Assembly: GCF_019357415.1 (NCBI RefSeq)
Contig: NZ_CP048410.1
Location: 186,001-250,000, forward strand
Length of the DNA stretch: 64,000 nucleotides
Direction: 5' to 3'
DNA from: Gramella sp. MT6
GTDB lineage: Bacteria; Bacteroidota; Bacteroidia; Flavobacteriales; Flavobacteriaceae
The notes below the pieces were generated by a model. The model had not been told where the DNA came from. It did not search any database and worked only from the letters and a program-made list of their open reading frames with translations. Position 1 is the first letter of the stretch. The number at the start of each line of letters is the position of its first letter. Of the stretch, positions 8,339 through 17,349 are shown one piece after another. Both the position numbers and the translations under genes were made by a program.

Positions 8339-8894
8339 AAGTTACAGACAGGAAATCTGGAAAACCCTACACAAAGATTCCTGGGAAGACCGCTTTGTCT
8401 ACAAAGTCTCAAATTTCGGAAGAATGATCAGTTATCTGAAAAATCCCGAAGGAGACTTAATGAAAGGCGGAAAAGTAGGTGGATATTTAAACTTCGCGGT
8501 AAAATTGAAGAATGGAAAGCATAAGACGTATTACATTCATCGCATTATTGCAGAATTGTTTTTAGAGAAGAAAGAAGGTGATCAGTACGTGATTCACAAA
8601 AATTTCGTGAAGAACGACAATCGCGTTTCTAATTTGGCATGGGCCACCAAAGACGAATGGGTCCAACATCAATACGACAGTCCTAAGGTAAAGGAAAACA
8701 AAAAGAAGAGGAAGCTGAGAAAAGTTACTTCCTATTCCAAGCTAACCTATGCCCAGGCTGTTATTCTAAAGAAAAAACTTTTAGATCCCGAAAGGAAAAC
8801 CCGTATCAGGGTACTTGCAAAGCAATTTGGAGTTTCCGAAATGCAATTGTACCGTATCAAATCGGGTGAGAACTGGGGAGATATCGAAGTATAG
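8331..8894 (+). CDS. NUMOD4/HNH-like DNA-binding protein with C-terminal HTH
   Basis: A 187-residue protein resembling free-standing homing-type endonucleases. Residues ~8-35 fit the NUMOD4 DNA-binding motif (W-K-T then Y-K-V-S-N-F-G-R). Residues ~70-110 match an HNH_3-like region with a histidine in IHRIIAELF, a second in VIHK and a D-N-R-V-S-N-L-A-W segment. The C-terminal ~50 residues are basic and contain a helix-turn-helix (VLAKQFGVSEMQLYRIK). The HNH aspartate seems replaced, so nuclease activity is uncertain. It overlaps map by eight bases and is followed three bases later by a methyltransferase, so it sits inside a housekeeping operon. It may be a domesticated regulator. Confidence 0.65.
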   Translation: MIKSYRQEIWKTLHKDSWEDRFVYKVSNFGRMISYLKNPEGDLMKGGKVGGYLNFAVKLKNGKHKTYYIHRIIAELFLEKKEGDQYVIHKNFVKNDNRVSNLAWATKDEWVQHQYDSPKVKENKKKRKLRKVTSYSKLTYAQAVILKKKLLDPERKTRIRVLAKQFGVSEMQLYRIKSGENWGDIEV

Positions 8895-8897
8895 AGA

Positions 8898-9662
8898 ATG
8901 AGTAATCTTTTTAAACTGGCCTTAAATTCAATTCCCAGGCCTGTTCTTATTAGAATTAGTTACCTGGTAAGGCCGTTTTTAAAGATTTATCTTAAAGGCT
9001 CGCGATATACCGATCCTATTGATGGGAGCGGTTTTAAGAAGTTTTTACCTTATGGTTACGAAAATCAGCGGGAAAATGTTCTTTCCCCCTCTACCCTTTC
9101 TTTAGAAAGGCACAGGCTTCTATGGCTTTATTTAAAAAATGAAACCGAATTTTTTAATAAGCAATTAAAGGTTTTACACTTTGCCCCGGAACAGGCTTTC
9201 TATAAGCGGTTCAGGCAACTTTCGAATCTTGATTATACTACTACAGATCTCAACTCTCCTTTAGCAGATGTTAAGGCCGATATTTGTGATCTGCCATTTA
9301 AAAATGAAAGTTTCGATTTTATTTTATGCAACCACGTTCTGGAACATATCCCCGATGACAAAAAAGCCATGCAGGAACTCTACAGGATCCTCAAGCCGGG
9401 GGGAACGGCTATCCTGCAAATACCTCAGGATCTAAATAGAGCTGAGACTTTTCAGGACGATTCTATTACAGATCTCAGGGAACGTTCTAAGATCTTTGGT
9501 CAATATGATCACGTAAGAGTTTATGGAAGAGATTATTTCGATAAATTACGCAGCGTAGGATTTAAAGTTGATGAAGTAGATTACACTTCTAAACTTTCAA
9601 CAGCAGAGATCGAAAAATATAGATTGGCTCAAGGGGAGATCATCCCGGTTTGCCATAAATAA
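8898..9662 (+). CDS. Class I SAM-dependent methyltransferase
   Basis: A 254-residue protein with a Methyltransf_11-type domain. It begins with a hydrophobic and basic N-terminal segment. The SAM-binding first strand is divergent (VLHFAPEQ instead of a glycine-rich loop), but post-I and motif IV are clear: TTDLN, ICDLPF, and FDFILCNHVLEHIPDD, then the LKPGG motif. The substrate is unknown. It is the last gene of the gpmI-to-methyltransferase run and meets apbE tail to tail. Confidence 0.75.
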   Translation: MSNLFKLALNSIPRPVLIRISYLVRPFLKIYLKGSRYTDPIDGSGFKKFLPYGYENQRENVLSPSTLSLERHRLLWLYLKNETEFFNKQLKVLHFAPEQAFYKRFRQLSNLDYTTTDLNSPLADVKADICDLPFKNESFDFILCNHVLEHIPDDKKAMQELYRILKPGGTAILQIPQDLNRAETFQDDSITDLRERSKIFGQYDHVRVYGRDYFDKLRSVGFKVDEVDYTSKLSTAEIEKYRLAQGEIIPVCHK

Positions 9663-9665
9663 CGG

Positions 9666-10679
9666 TTATTCCAGAATATTCTTTTTAAAATCTGGCGACT
9701 GGAATACCTTCATTTCACCATTCTCAGAAGAATACATTATATATACTTCCACCCCATCAAGGTCTTCGAGAACTTCTTTGGTCCTATCCAGGCCAAGAGC
9801 CATGAATGCAGTCGCATAACCATCTGCAAGCATACAATTCTCTGCAAGGACAGAAGCGCTTAAAATATTACTTTTTTCAGCCTTTCCTGTTTTAGGATTA
9901 ATAGTGTGTACGTACTTCTGACCAGTTAAAGAATCTAGTCTGTATTTTCTGTAATTACCAGAAGTAGCCATCGCTGCATCCAATAATTTTACTTTAGCCT
10001 GAAGTCTTCTGTTACCTTCTTCCTGATTTGGATCATCGATACCTACTACCCACTCATTTTCATTTTCAAGATTTTTACCTTTTGCTCTTAATTCACCTCC
10101 AAGCTCTATAAGATAGTTCTCCACATTTTGAGATTCCAGATATTCAGCGATAACATCGATGGTATAACCTTTAGCGATCGCATTAAAATCCAGATATATT
10201 GAAGGATTTTGCTTTTGAATAGTTCCGTCATCTTTGATCTTGATCTTATCTAATCCCACAAGTTTGAGCAAAGAGTCCAGGGATACACTATCGATCTCTT
10301 TTAATTGTTTTCCAGGGCCAAATCCATAAGCATTAACAAGAACACCTACAGTTGGATCAAAGAACCCATCGCTCTCCTTATAGATCTTATTAGAGGCATT
10401 AAAAACTGCCTTGAAATTCTCATCAACTTTCACGGTAGTATCTCCACGATTAATTCGTGAAATATCAGATTTGGTGATATAAGTACTCATGGAAGAATTG
10501 ATCGCATCAAGTATACTATCTAATGATTTTTCGAAATTGAAGTCATCTTCTGAGAAGTAATGCACCATATAGGTTGTGCCTAGAGCTTCCCCTGTGAATT
10601 TATGACTACTTACATCTGAAGATCTATTGCATGAAATAATAGTAAAGGCTAATAAAACTAAAAGGGAAATCTTTCTCAT
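9666..10679 (-). CDS. apbE: FAD:protein FMN transferase (ApbE lipoprotein)
   Basis: A 337-residue exported lipoprotein (lipobox IISC, Cys17) that transfers FMN from FAD to a threonine in target proteins, notably NqrB and NqrC of the Na+-NQR. Family motifs are present: the GTTYMVHY N-terminal strand, DPTVG, the DFNAIAKGY loop, ELGGELRAKG, and the metal-binding C-terminal region (ATSGNYRKY, HTINPKTG, LADGYATAFM). Its position just beyond nqrF and a small Nqr-associated gene supports a role in maturing this complex. It starts three bases after that small gene. Confidence 0.94.
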   Translation of the reverse strand: MRKISLLVLLAFTIISCNRSSDVSSHKFTGEALGTTYMVHYFSEDDFNFEKSLDSILDAINSSMSTYITKSDISRINRGDTTVKVDENFKAVFNASNKIYKESDGFFDPTVGVLVNAYGFGPGKQLKEIDSVSLDSLLKLVGLDKIKIKDDGTIQKQNPSIYLDFNAIAKGYTIDVIAEYLESQNVENYLIELGGELRAKGKNLENENEWVVGIDDPNQEEGNRRLQAKVKLLDAAMATSGNYRKYRLDSLTGQKYVHTINPKTGKAEKSNILSASVLAENCMLADGYATAFMALGLDRTKEVLEDLDGVEVYIMYSSENGEMKVFQSPDFKKNILE

Positions 10680-10682
10680 TTT

Positions 10683-11039
10683 CTAAAATTCTTTCCAACC
10701 GGAATAATTAACAATATAATCCTCATCGCTGGTGATGGGTTTTTCATAATCGCTGGAATTCGCAAGACCAACACCTGCATAAAAGGTTCTTGCATTAAAT
10801 TTCTGAGCGTGCTCCTTGATATCTTTCATAAAGGCCGGATCAAAGGCATTTGGATCATCGGGATATTCAATAGCTCTTACGATCACAAAATGCAATTTGG
10901 ATTCCTTCAGAGCAACGAACTGAGGATTTTTCTTTAACTTACTATTCACTCCAAGAAATTCATATCCATTATCCTCAAGGTCCTTGCCTACGATATTCAT
11001 CGCGAGATTATGCAATTCCTGTTTATTTAATTTCGGCAT
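10683..11039 (-). CDS. Small conserved protein associated with Na+-NQR genes
   Basis: A 118-residue soluble protein with no catalytic motif I can recognise. Homologues in Flavobacteriia are, from memory, often labelled as Na+-NQR subunit F by neighbourhood, but this one has neither the ferredoxin cysteines nor a flavin domain, so that name would be wrong here. It is read in the same direction as nqrF and apbE, lies between them, and is separated from nqrF by a terminator. It is three bases from apbE, so the two are surely co-transcribed. A role in assembly or regulation of Na+-NQR is an inference from position only. Confidence 0.6.
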   Translation of the reverse strand: MPKLNKQELHNLAMNIVGKDLEDNGYEFLGVNSKLKKNPQFVALKESKLHFVIVRAIEYPDDPNAFDPAFMKDIKEHAQKFNARTFYAGVGLANSSDYEKPITSDEDYIVNYSGWKEF

Positions 11040-11171
11040 GAGATAAAGATAAAAATTAGATGATTAAAAATTGATTATGGTCCAGCAGAACTTGTTACGG
11101 CTTTTCAAATTAAAGGTTATTGAGATCCTGAAATGACGAATTACATAATTCTTATAACTTCAAATAAATGC

Positions 11172-11197
11172 AAAAAAAATCCCGCCGAAGCGGGATT
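11172..11197 (-). terminator. Intrinsic terminator of the nqr operon
   Basis: On the minus strand an 8-bp stem (AATCCCGC / GCGGGATT) with a 4-nt loop is followed by at least six T residues, eight bases past the nqrF stop. It separates nqrABCDEF from the small gene and apbE, which therefore rely on read-through or their own promoter. Confidence 0.85.
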
Positions 11198-11204
11198 ATA
11201 ATTA

Positions 11205-12491
11205 TTATCCTCCAAAGTCATCAAATCTGATATTCTCTGGTGGTATTCCGAAGTCCTCACCCATTTTCTGAACTGCTTTGTTCATCAATGGAGGTCCACA
11301 GAAATATAATTCTATTTCTTCCGGTTCTTCATGATGTGATAAATAATTATCTATTACCACCTGGTGAATGAATCCTACGAATCCATCCCCTTCATCATCA
11401 AGACTGGATTTCACTTTCCAGTTATCTTCTTCCATCGGCTCAGAAAGTGCCAGATAGAATTTGAAGTTAGGGAAATCTCTTTCTAATGCTCTAAAATGTT
11501 CTGTATAGAACAACTCTCTTTTAGAACGTCCACCATACCAGTAAGTCACTTTTCTACCGGTCTTCAATGTTCTGAATAAGTGGTAAAGGTGAGATCTCAT
11601 TGGTGCCATTCCGGCTCCACCACCAACGTAAAGCATTTCTGCATCGCTCTCGTTGATAAAGAATTCACCGTAAGGTCCTGAAATTACAACTTTATCACCC
11701 TTCTTAAGGCTAAAGATATAAGAAGAAGCAACCCCAGGGTTTACATCCATCCAACCATCCTTAGCTCTATCCCATGGCGGAGTAGCGATACGAACATTAA
11801 GCATGATCTCGCGTCCTTCTGCAGGGTAAGAAGCCATAGAGTAAGCTCTTTCCACTGTTTCAGGGTTTTTCATTACTAATGGCCAAAGTTTGAATTTATC
11901 CCACTCTGCCTGGAACTTATCTGGAGTTTCATGTTCTTCAGGGTGAGCAGTGATATCCATATCTTCGAATTTCACCTCACACTTAGGAACTTCAATCTGA
12001 ATATAACCTCCAGCCTTATAGTCCATATCTTCAGGAATCTCTACTACGAATTCCTTAATAAATGAAGCAACGTTGTAATTTCTAACAACGGTAGCGTCCC
12101 ATTTTTTAATTCCGAAAACTTCTTCAGGAATGGTAATCTTCATATCCTGCTTTACCTTCACCTGGCAACCAAGTCTCCAGCCATCAGCAATCTCTTTTCT
12201 GGTGAAGTGAGGCTCTTCTGTAGGAAGAATTGCTCCACCACCTTCTTTTACGATACACTTACACTGGATACAGGTTCCACCTCCACCACAGGCAGAAGGA
12301 AGGAAAAGTTTATTGTCTCCAAGAGTTGAAAGTAAAGTTCCACCGGAACCAACTTCTATATCTTTTTCATTATTAACATTAATAGTTACTGGTCCAGATG
12401 GGGACAATTTCGCTTTGGCTCCTAAAAGGATAGAAACCAATAACAAAATAAGAACTAAGAATACTACTACACTCGCTATTATAACTGTCAT
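11205..12491 (-). CDS. nqrF: Na+-translocating NADH:quinone reductase subunit F
   Basis: A 428-residue membrane-anchored electron-entry subunit. An N-terminal transmembrane helix (residues ~4-24) is followed by a 2Fe-2S ferredoxin domain with cysteines at 68, 74, 77 and 109. A ferredoxin-reductase-like FAD domain (RAYSMASYP motif) and an NADH domain ([13 protein letters not shown]-terminal FCGPP) follow. It oxidises NADH and passes electrons through FAD and the iron-sulfur cluster to the other subunits. Last gene of the operon, with a terminator behind it. Confidence 0.97.
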   Translation of the reverse strand: MTVIIASVVVFLVLILLLVSILLGAKAKLSPSGPVTINVNNEKDIEVGSGGTLLSTLGDNKLFLPSACGGGGTCIQCKCIVKEGGGAILPTEEPHFTRKEIADGWRLGCQVKVKQDMKITIPEEVFGIKKWDATVVRNYNVASFIKEFVVEIPEDMDYKAGGYIQIEVPKCEVKFEDMDITAHPEEHETPDKFQAEWDKFKLWPLVMKNPETVERAYSMASYPAEGREIMLNVRIATPPWDRAKDGWMDVNPGVASSYIFSLKKGDKVVISGPYGEFFINESDAEMLYVGGGAGMAPMRSHLYHLFRTLKTGRKVTYWYGGRSKRELFYTEHFRALERDFPNFKFYLALSEPMEEDNWKVKSSLDDEGDGFVGFIHQVVIDNYLSHHEEPEEIELYFCGPPLMNKAVQKMGEDFGIPPENIRFDDFGG

Positions 12492-12506
12492 AATCTTTCT
12501 TTACGA

Positions 12507-13121
12507 TTATAATTTAATTCCCATGAAACTCATAAATCCTAGAGCCATTAAGCCGGTAATGATAAAAGTAATACCAAGACCTTTTAATGGAGCAGGGACG
12601 TTTGAGTATGCAATTTTTTCTCTAATGGCTGCGATCGCAAGGATTGCAAGGAACCATCCAATTCCACTACCAAACCCGTAGGTAATAGCTTCAGATATTC
12701 CACCAAAATCTTTTTGCTGCATAAATAAAGAACCACCAAGGATGGCACAGTTTACAGCGATAAGCGGAAGGAAGATACCAAGAGCACCATAAAGTGCAGG
12801 TGCAAATTTCTCCACGATCATCTCAACAAGTTGAACCATAGAAGCAATAACTGCAATAAACATGATAAAACTTAGGAAACTAAGGTCTATCTCTGCATAC
12901 TCTGCTCCTAACCATGTAAGAGCTCCTGGTTTCAACAGGTAATTATCAAGTAAAAAGTTAATTGGTACAGTAATCGCCAATACGAATATAACGGCAGCAC
13001 CTAAACCAACAGCTGTTTTTACAGTTTTTGATACCGCCAGGTAGGAACACATTCCCAAAAAGTAGGCGAATATCATATTTTCAATGAAAATACTTCTTAC
13101 AAATAGATTAACTAATTCCAT
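12507..13121 (-). CDS. nqrE: Na+-translocating NADH:quinone reductase subunit E
   Basis: A 204-residue integral membrane protein with six predicted transmembrane helices. It matches the NqrE/RnfA family: N-terminal [19 protein letters not shown] and a C-terminal half-repeat with [10 protein letters not shown]. One conserved cysteine lies in each half and together with NqrD these bind a membrane iron-sulfur cluster on the Na+/electron path. It sits between nqrD and nqrF with short gaps. Confidence 0.96.
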   Translation of the reverse strand: MELVNLFVRSIFIENMIFAYFLGMCSYLAVSKTVKTAVGLGAAVIFVLAITVPINFLLDNYLLKPGALTWLGAEYAEIDLSFLSFIMFIAVIASMVQLVEMIVEKFAPALYGALGIFLPLIAVNCAILGGSLFMQQKDFGGISEAITYGFGSGIGWFLAILAIAAIREKIAYSNVPAPLKGLGITFIITGLMALGFMSFMGIKL

Positions 13122-13148
13122 TTTTTATACTTTTTTGCTGTTCAGCTA

Positions 13149-13895
13149 TTAGTTTTCTTCAATTAGTTTACGGTTTCTAGCACGTTGCACCCAGATGATC
13201 ACTCCTACCACGATAAGAGCCATTGGCGATAACAACATTAAACCGTTATTCTCATAACCAAACGCATATAGTCCGGTTGATTCAGCAAGGGTAGCACCTT
13301 TATGACCAAGAACCTCGAATCCGAATAATTTACCCGAACCTAAAAGCTCTCTAAAGAATGCAACAATGATAAGGATCAATCCATATCCCGCAGCGTTCCC
13401 AATCCCATCAAGGAAAGATTTGTATACTCCGTTACCTAAAGCAAAAGCTTCCAGACGTCCCATCACGATACAGTTGGTAATAATAAGACCAACGAATACC
13501 GATAATTGTTTACTAACGTCGAATGCATAAGCTTTAAGAACCTCACTTACAAGAATTACAAGCGAAGCTACAACCACCAACTGCACGATTATACGAATAC
13601 GGCTTGGGATAAGATTTCGCAACATAGAAATGATCATGTTACTAAAAGCCATTACCACCATTACCGCGATTGCCATTACAATTGCCGGCTCTAACTGAAC
13701 CGTAATTGCCAGTGCAGAACAGATACCTAATACCTGTACTGTAATTGGGTTGTTATCATCTAAAGGATCTGATAATAATTTTCTATTCCCTTTGGAAAGA
13801 AAATGCTCTTTTTCTTCAGAATCTGAAAGAAAAAGGATCATTTCCTGTTTCTTCTCTTCCTCTTTAGCAGAGTTGAATTTTTTCTCTTTAGCCAT
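13149..13895 (-). CDS. nqrD: Na+-translocating NADH:quinone reductase subunit D, extended N-terminus
   Basis: A 248-residue membrane subunit homologous to NqrD/RnfE. The core begins at about residue 40 ([20 protein letters not shown]), with six transmembrane helices and the conserved cysteines in LGICSAL and TNCIVMGR. Most relatives are ~205-215 residues; here there are about 35 extra charged residues (Lys/Glu-rich) in front. An internal Met19 offers a shorter start, but the ORF abuts nqrC by two bases from residue 1, so the long form is plausible. Confidence 0.93.
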   Translation of the reverse strand: MAKEKKFNSAKEEEKKQEMILFLSDSEEKEHFLSKGNRKLLSDPLDDNNPITVQVLGICSALAITVQLEPAIVMAIAVMVVMAFSNMIISMLRNLIPSRIRIIVQLVVVASLVILVSEVLKAYAFDVSKQLSVFVGLIITNCIVMGRLEAFALGNGVYKSFLDGIGNAAGYGLILIIVAFFRELLGSGKLFGFEVLGHKGATLAESTGLYAFGYENNGLMLLSPMALIVVGVIIWVQRARNRKLIEEN

Positions 13896-13897
13896 AA

Positions 13898-14641
13898 TTA
13901 TTTTATTGCTACTTTAATATCCGTTTGCTTCTCGAAATAAGGCAAATAACGCTTCAGTCTTTCTGAGATCATATCTGAAACACCATCACCGGTAATAGTC
14001 GCTCCGGAAATAGCATCTACTTTATTATCATCTTTATCTGAAACATCAATGTTTCCCTTTACAACAGATACACCAACAAGGTTTCCATTAGAATCGAAGA
14101 TCTTTTCATCTTCGAATTTCTTCTTGAACCATTCTTTAGTGATCTCTGCACCAAGACCAGGAGTTTCACCAAGGTGATCGAAAGTCGCACCCTTAATTGT
14201 GTTCACGTCATCTTTTAAAGAAATGTATCCGAAGATAGCATTCCAAAGTCCGTTACCTCTCAAAGGAACGATATAATATCTGGAACCTTCAACTTCGGCA
14301 ACATAAAGTGGAAATATTTGTTCCTCCACTGGTTTCTTAAGTTCCTTAGCAAGGTCTACTTTAAAAGCGTCTACAGATTCATCTACTGAACCGTCCTTTC
14401 TAATGGCAATCTCTTCAACTATATATTGATCGTAAAGTTCTTTTGCCCCATCTCTATCTGTAGCAATACCTACAGTAGAAAGGATATTCTGCATTTTCTC
14501 TTTACGAATGTTCTCCTGTTGAGTTGGTTGAAGTGAAGTCGCAGCAAACGCAAGTACCGAAGCTACCACCACTACAAGGATCACGGCAAACATAAATGTA
14601 TAACCGTTGCTATTTGTTTTATTTACTGATTTCTCTTCCAT
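13898..14641 (-). CDS. nqrC: Na+-translocating NADH:quinone reductase subunit C (covalent FMN)
   Basis: A 247-residue protein with one N-terminal transmembrane helix (~12-35) and a periplasmic FMN-binding domain. The flavinylation motif DAISGAT is intact and places the FMN-accepting threonine at residue 215. It is the substrate of the ApbE encoded nearby. It overlaps nothing but is only two bases from nqrB and nqrD. Confidence 0.96.
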   Translation of the reverse strand: MEEKSVNKTNSNGYTFMFAVILVVVVASVLAFAATSLQPTQQENIRKEKMQNILSTVGIATDRDGAKELYDQYIVEEIAIRKDGSVDESVDAFKVDLAKELKKPVEEQIFPLYVAEVEGSRYYIVPLRGNGLWNAIFGYISLKDDVNTIKGATFDHLGETPGLGAEITKEWFKKKFEDEKIFDSNGNLVGVSVVKGNIDVSDKDDNKVDAISGATITGDGVSDMISERLKRYLPYFEKQTDIKVAIK

Positions 14642-14643
14642 AT

Positions 14644-15831
14644 CTATGCTGTTTCTACCTGAGGATTAGCACTCTTAAGTCTTTTCTTTCTTCTATTGAT
14701 GTTAGATTGAACCACATAATGATCAATAGTTGGAGCAAAAACGTTCATCAATAGAATTCCTAGCATCACACCTTCTGGGTACGCCGGGTTGAATACACGA
14801 ATCATTACTGACAGGAATCCAATAAGGAATCCATAGATCCACTTACCTTTCATGGTTTGAGCCGCAGATACCGGATCTGTTGCCATAAACACAATACCAA
14901 AGGCAAGTCCACCAACAATAAGGTGAAGGTACCATGGGAAATTAGTCAATTCGTTACCTTGAATTCCAAGGGAAGGCAGCGAGTTGAAAATTAGCCCCAT
15001 AATAGCAGCTCCAATGAAAGCACTAAGAATAATTCTCCAGCTACCTACTTTGGTAAGTATAAGGATTAGGGCACCTGCAAGAATACAGATCGCAGAAGTT
15101 TCTGCGATAGATCCAGGGATCATCCCGCTGAACATGTTCATTGCTGAATAGCTTACTTCATTTCCTGAAGCCAGGGTTCCAAGAATTGTTTCTCCTGAAA
15201 CGGCATCCACTTCAGCTGCGTTGCTTACCCATACTGTATTACCAGACATGTAAGTAGGATACGCGAAGAAAGCAAATGCACGAGCAGTTAGTGCAGGATT
15301 CAGAATGTTCATTCCTGTACCACCAAAAGCTTCTTTCCCGATAAGAACCGCAAATACAACAGATAATGCCACCATCCATAAAGGAATATCGATTGGCATG
15401 ATCATAGGAATAAGCAATCCTGTTACCAGGTAACCTTCGTTCACCTCGTGACCTCTATAAATCGCGAAAGCAAATTCGATTCCAAGACCCACCGCATAAG
15501 AAACAGCGATCATAGGAACAATTTTTAAAGCCCCTTCCAGAAATGCATCCATAAATGGTACACCATTAGCGTATTCCGGTAACTGGTGAAGATATTGATA
15601 TCCACCATTCCACATTCCGAAAATCAGCGCCGGGATAAGAGCGATCACCACTGTGATCATAGTTCTCTTAAGATCTACTGCATCACGAATGTGAGCTCCT
15701 TTTTGAGTTGTATGATTAGGAGTAAAAAGAAAAGTATCCAGGGCATTGATTGCCGGCGCATACTTCTCTAATTTTTGACCTTTATTAAAAGGCTCCCTTA
15801 TTTTATCTAATCTTTGTCTAATCCATTCCAT
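14644..15831 (-). CDS. nqrB: Na+-translocating NADH:quinone reductase subunit B
   Basis: A 395-residue integral membrane subunit, homologous to RnfD, carrying covalent FMN and riboflavin and forming the Na+ channel. Many helices are visible, along with the conserved GKEAFGGTGMNILNPAL segment. The expected FMN attachment motif SGAT reads SGET here (Ser212-Gly-Glu-Thr215). The accepting threonine is present, but the preceding alanine is glutamate. The subunit is otherwise full length and canonical. Confidence 0.95.
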   Translation of the reverse strand: MEWIRQRLDKIREPFNKGQKLEKYAPAINALDTFLFTPNHTTQKGAHIRDAVDLKRTMITVVIALIPALIFGMWNGGYQYLHQLPEYANGVPFMDAFLEGALKIVPMIAVSYAVGLGIEFAFAIYRGHEVNEGYLVTGLLIPMIMPIDIPLWMVALSVVFAVLIGKEAFGGTGMNILNPALTARAFAFFAYPTYMSGNTVWVSNAAEVDAVSGETILGTLASGNEVSYSAMNMFSGMIPGSIAETSAICILAGALILILTKVGSWRIILSAFIGAAIMGLIFNSLPSLGIQGNELTNFPWYLHLIVGGLAFGIVFMATDPVSAAQTMKGKWIYGFLIGFLSVMIRVFNPAYPEGVMLGILLMNVFAPTIDHYVVQSNINRRKKRLKSANPQVETA

Positions 15832-15845
15832 AGTTCTTCAGCTTT

Positions 15846-17189
15846 TTAACCTACTTCAGTGATCATTAAATCCAGACCTAATCTAATTACTTCCTGAATC
15901 TCAATTTTAGATGTGTTCACATATTCTACCAATGCAAAATCTTCAGGCGCTACTTCATAGATGCCCAGATTTTCCATTTTTTCGATATCTCCTGCCATAC
16001 ATGCCTTAATAAGCTGCATTGGATATACGTCCATAGGCAAAACCTCTTCCATTTCTCCGGTTACCACCAAAGCACGCTCTTCACCATTTAAATTGGTGGT
16101 TGGCTTATACTTTCTATTTGGGAACAACCAGGATAAAGAAGTATGTGAATTTGAGTGAATGTTATTGTAGGTAAAAGGTAACCATCCAAACATTCTGTAT
16201 TTATTCCCTTCAGGAATAAGTGTAACTTCATTTTCGAAGAAACCTATATACTGATTGTTGGATAGCTTGGTACCAGTAAGTACATCACCAGAGATTATTC
16301 TAACGTCATCTGAAACCTGACCTATAAGGTCTGCCACATTAGCGCCGATTGTCCCCTGATAATACTTTCTATCTTTAGCTTCACTACCTGTAACCGCAAA
16401 GGTGCGATCTGCATGAAGCTCTCCGGTTAAGAACACGTTACCAATAATAGCAACATCCTCTACTCCTACGGTCCAAACGCTCTCTCCTCTGTTAATAGGA
16501 TCAATCTTATGAATTTGAACTCCAACATTTCCTGCCGGGTGAACTCCATTTACATGATGCAATTCCACACCTTCAATATTCTTCAAATATTGTGCTGAAC
16601 TATCATCTACAGAAAGGTGAACTTTTCCAGGAGTTAATTTTTTAAGGGCGTTGATCCCTTCCTGAAACGCTTCAACCTTATCCTTAATAATGAAGCCTTT
16701 ATCGGCTGCTAGAGGAGCAGTTGTTACTGCTGAGATAAAAATAGCTTTTGGAGTGTCTTTTGGATCTGCAACAATATCATAAGGTCGCTGATATATAAAA
16801 GCACCACAACCGCTTTCCAGAATCCTTTCCTTCACATCTTTAGCGTCGGCTTTAGATGCATCCATTTTACCGAATTCACGGTAAGCATCTTCAGAGTCTG
16901 CCTCAATGATCACTTCAAGGATTCTTCTTTTATCCCCTCTTTTGATTTCTTTAAGAACACCGCTTACAGGTGTAGTAAAGCGAATTTCGTCTGTATATTT
17001 TGAATAGAAAATCTCATCACCGGCAAGAAGCTTTGCTCCTTCTTTTACAACCATTTTAGGTACAACAGTGTGAAAATCTGGCGGTTTGATCGCGTAAGTC
17101 TTGGATCTCGGAGCTTTTACAAGTTCCTTTTCCGCCTCCCCTTCTAATCGCAGAGATAATCCTCTTTTAATTCGAATGTCTTTTGACAT
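15846..17189 (-). CDS. nqrA: Na+-translocating NADH:quinone reductase subunit A
   Basis: A 447-residue peripheral cytoplasmic subunit, the first gene of nqrABCDEF. The N-terminal KRGLSLRLEG segment, the barrel-sandwich/biotinyl-lipoyl-like domain (PPDFHTVVPKMVVKEGAKLLAGD) and the VHLSVDDSSAQ, HPAGNVGVQIHKIDPIN and LTGTK segments are typical. It has been linked to quinone binding. A convincing promoter lies ~40 bases upstream. Confidence 0.96.
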   Translation of the reverse strand: MSKDIRIKRGLSLRLEGEAEKELVKAPRSKTYAIKPPDFHTVVPKMVVKEGAKLLAGDEIFYSKYTDEIRFTTPVSGVLKEIKRGDKRRILEVIIEADSEDAYREFGKMDASKADAKDVKERILESGCGAFIYQRPYDIVADPKDTPKAIFISAVTTAPLAADKGFIIKDKVEAFQEGINALKKLTPGKVHLSVDDSSAQYLKNIEGVELHHVNGVHPAGNVGVQIHKIDPINRGESVWTVGVEDVAIIGNVFLTGELHADRTFAVTGSEAKDRKYYQGTIGANVADLIGQVSDDVRIISGDVLTGTKLSNNQYIGFFENEVTLIPEGNKYRMFGWLPFTYNNIHSNSHTSLSWLFPNRKYKPTTNLNGEERALVVTGEMEEVLPMDVYPMQLIKACMAGDIEKMENLGIYEVAPEDFALVEYVNTSKIEIQEVIRLGLDLMITEVG

Positions 17190-17229
17190 AGGATGGAGTG
17201 TATGTTAAAATTTTTAGTTTAAAGTCGTG

Positions 17230-17262
17230 CAAATTTATGAATTTTCAGTCCATTTATCCCAA
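17230..17262 (-). promoter_or_regulatory. Promoter of the nqr operon
   Basis: Read on the minus strand: TTG, a 22-base spacer, then TAAATTTG, matching the Bacteroidota TTG/TAnnTTTG sigma-A consensus. The -7 box ends about 40 bases before the nqrA start codon. Confidence 0.6.
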
Positions 17263-17349
17263 GAATTATTAGAATTTTACTTTGGTCAACTGTTAAAATA
17301 AATTCTCGCAAAAAGCTTATTTCTATTAACTTTGTCTATTATAATTTAT

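Noticed and set aside
10683..11039. Second NqrF subunit
   Set aside because: The 118-residue product has no ferredoxin cysteines, flavin or NADH motifs, so it is not an electron-entry subunit.
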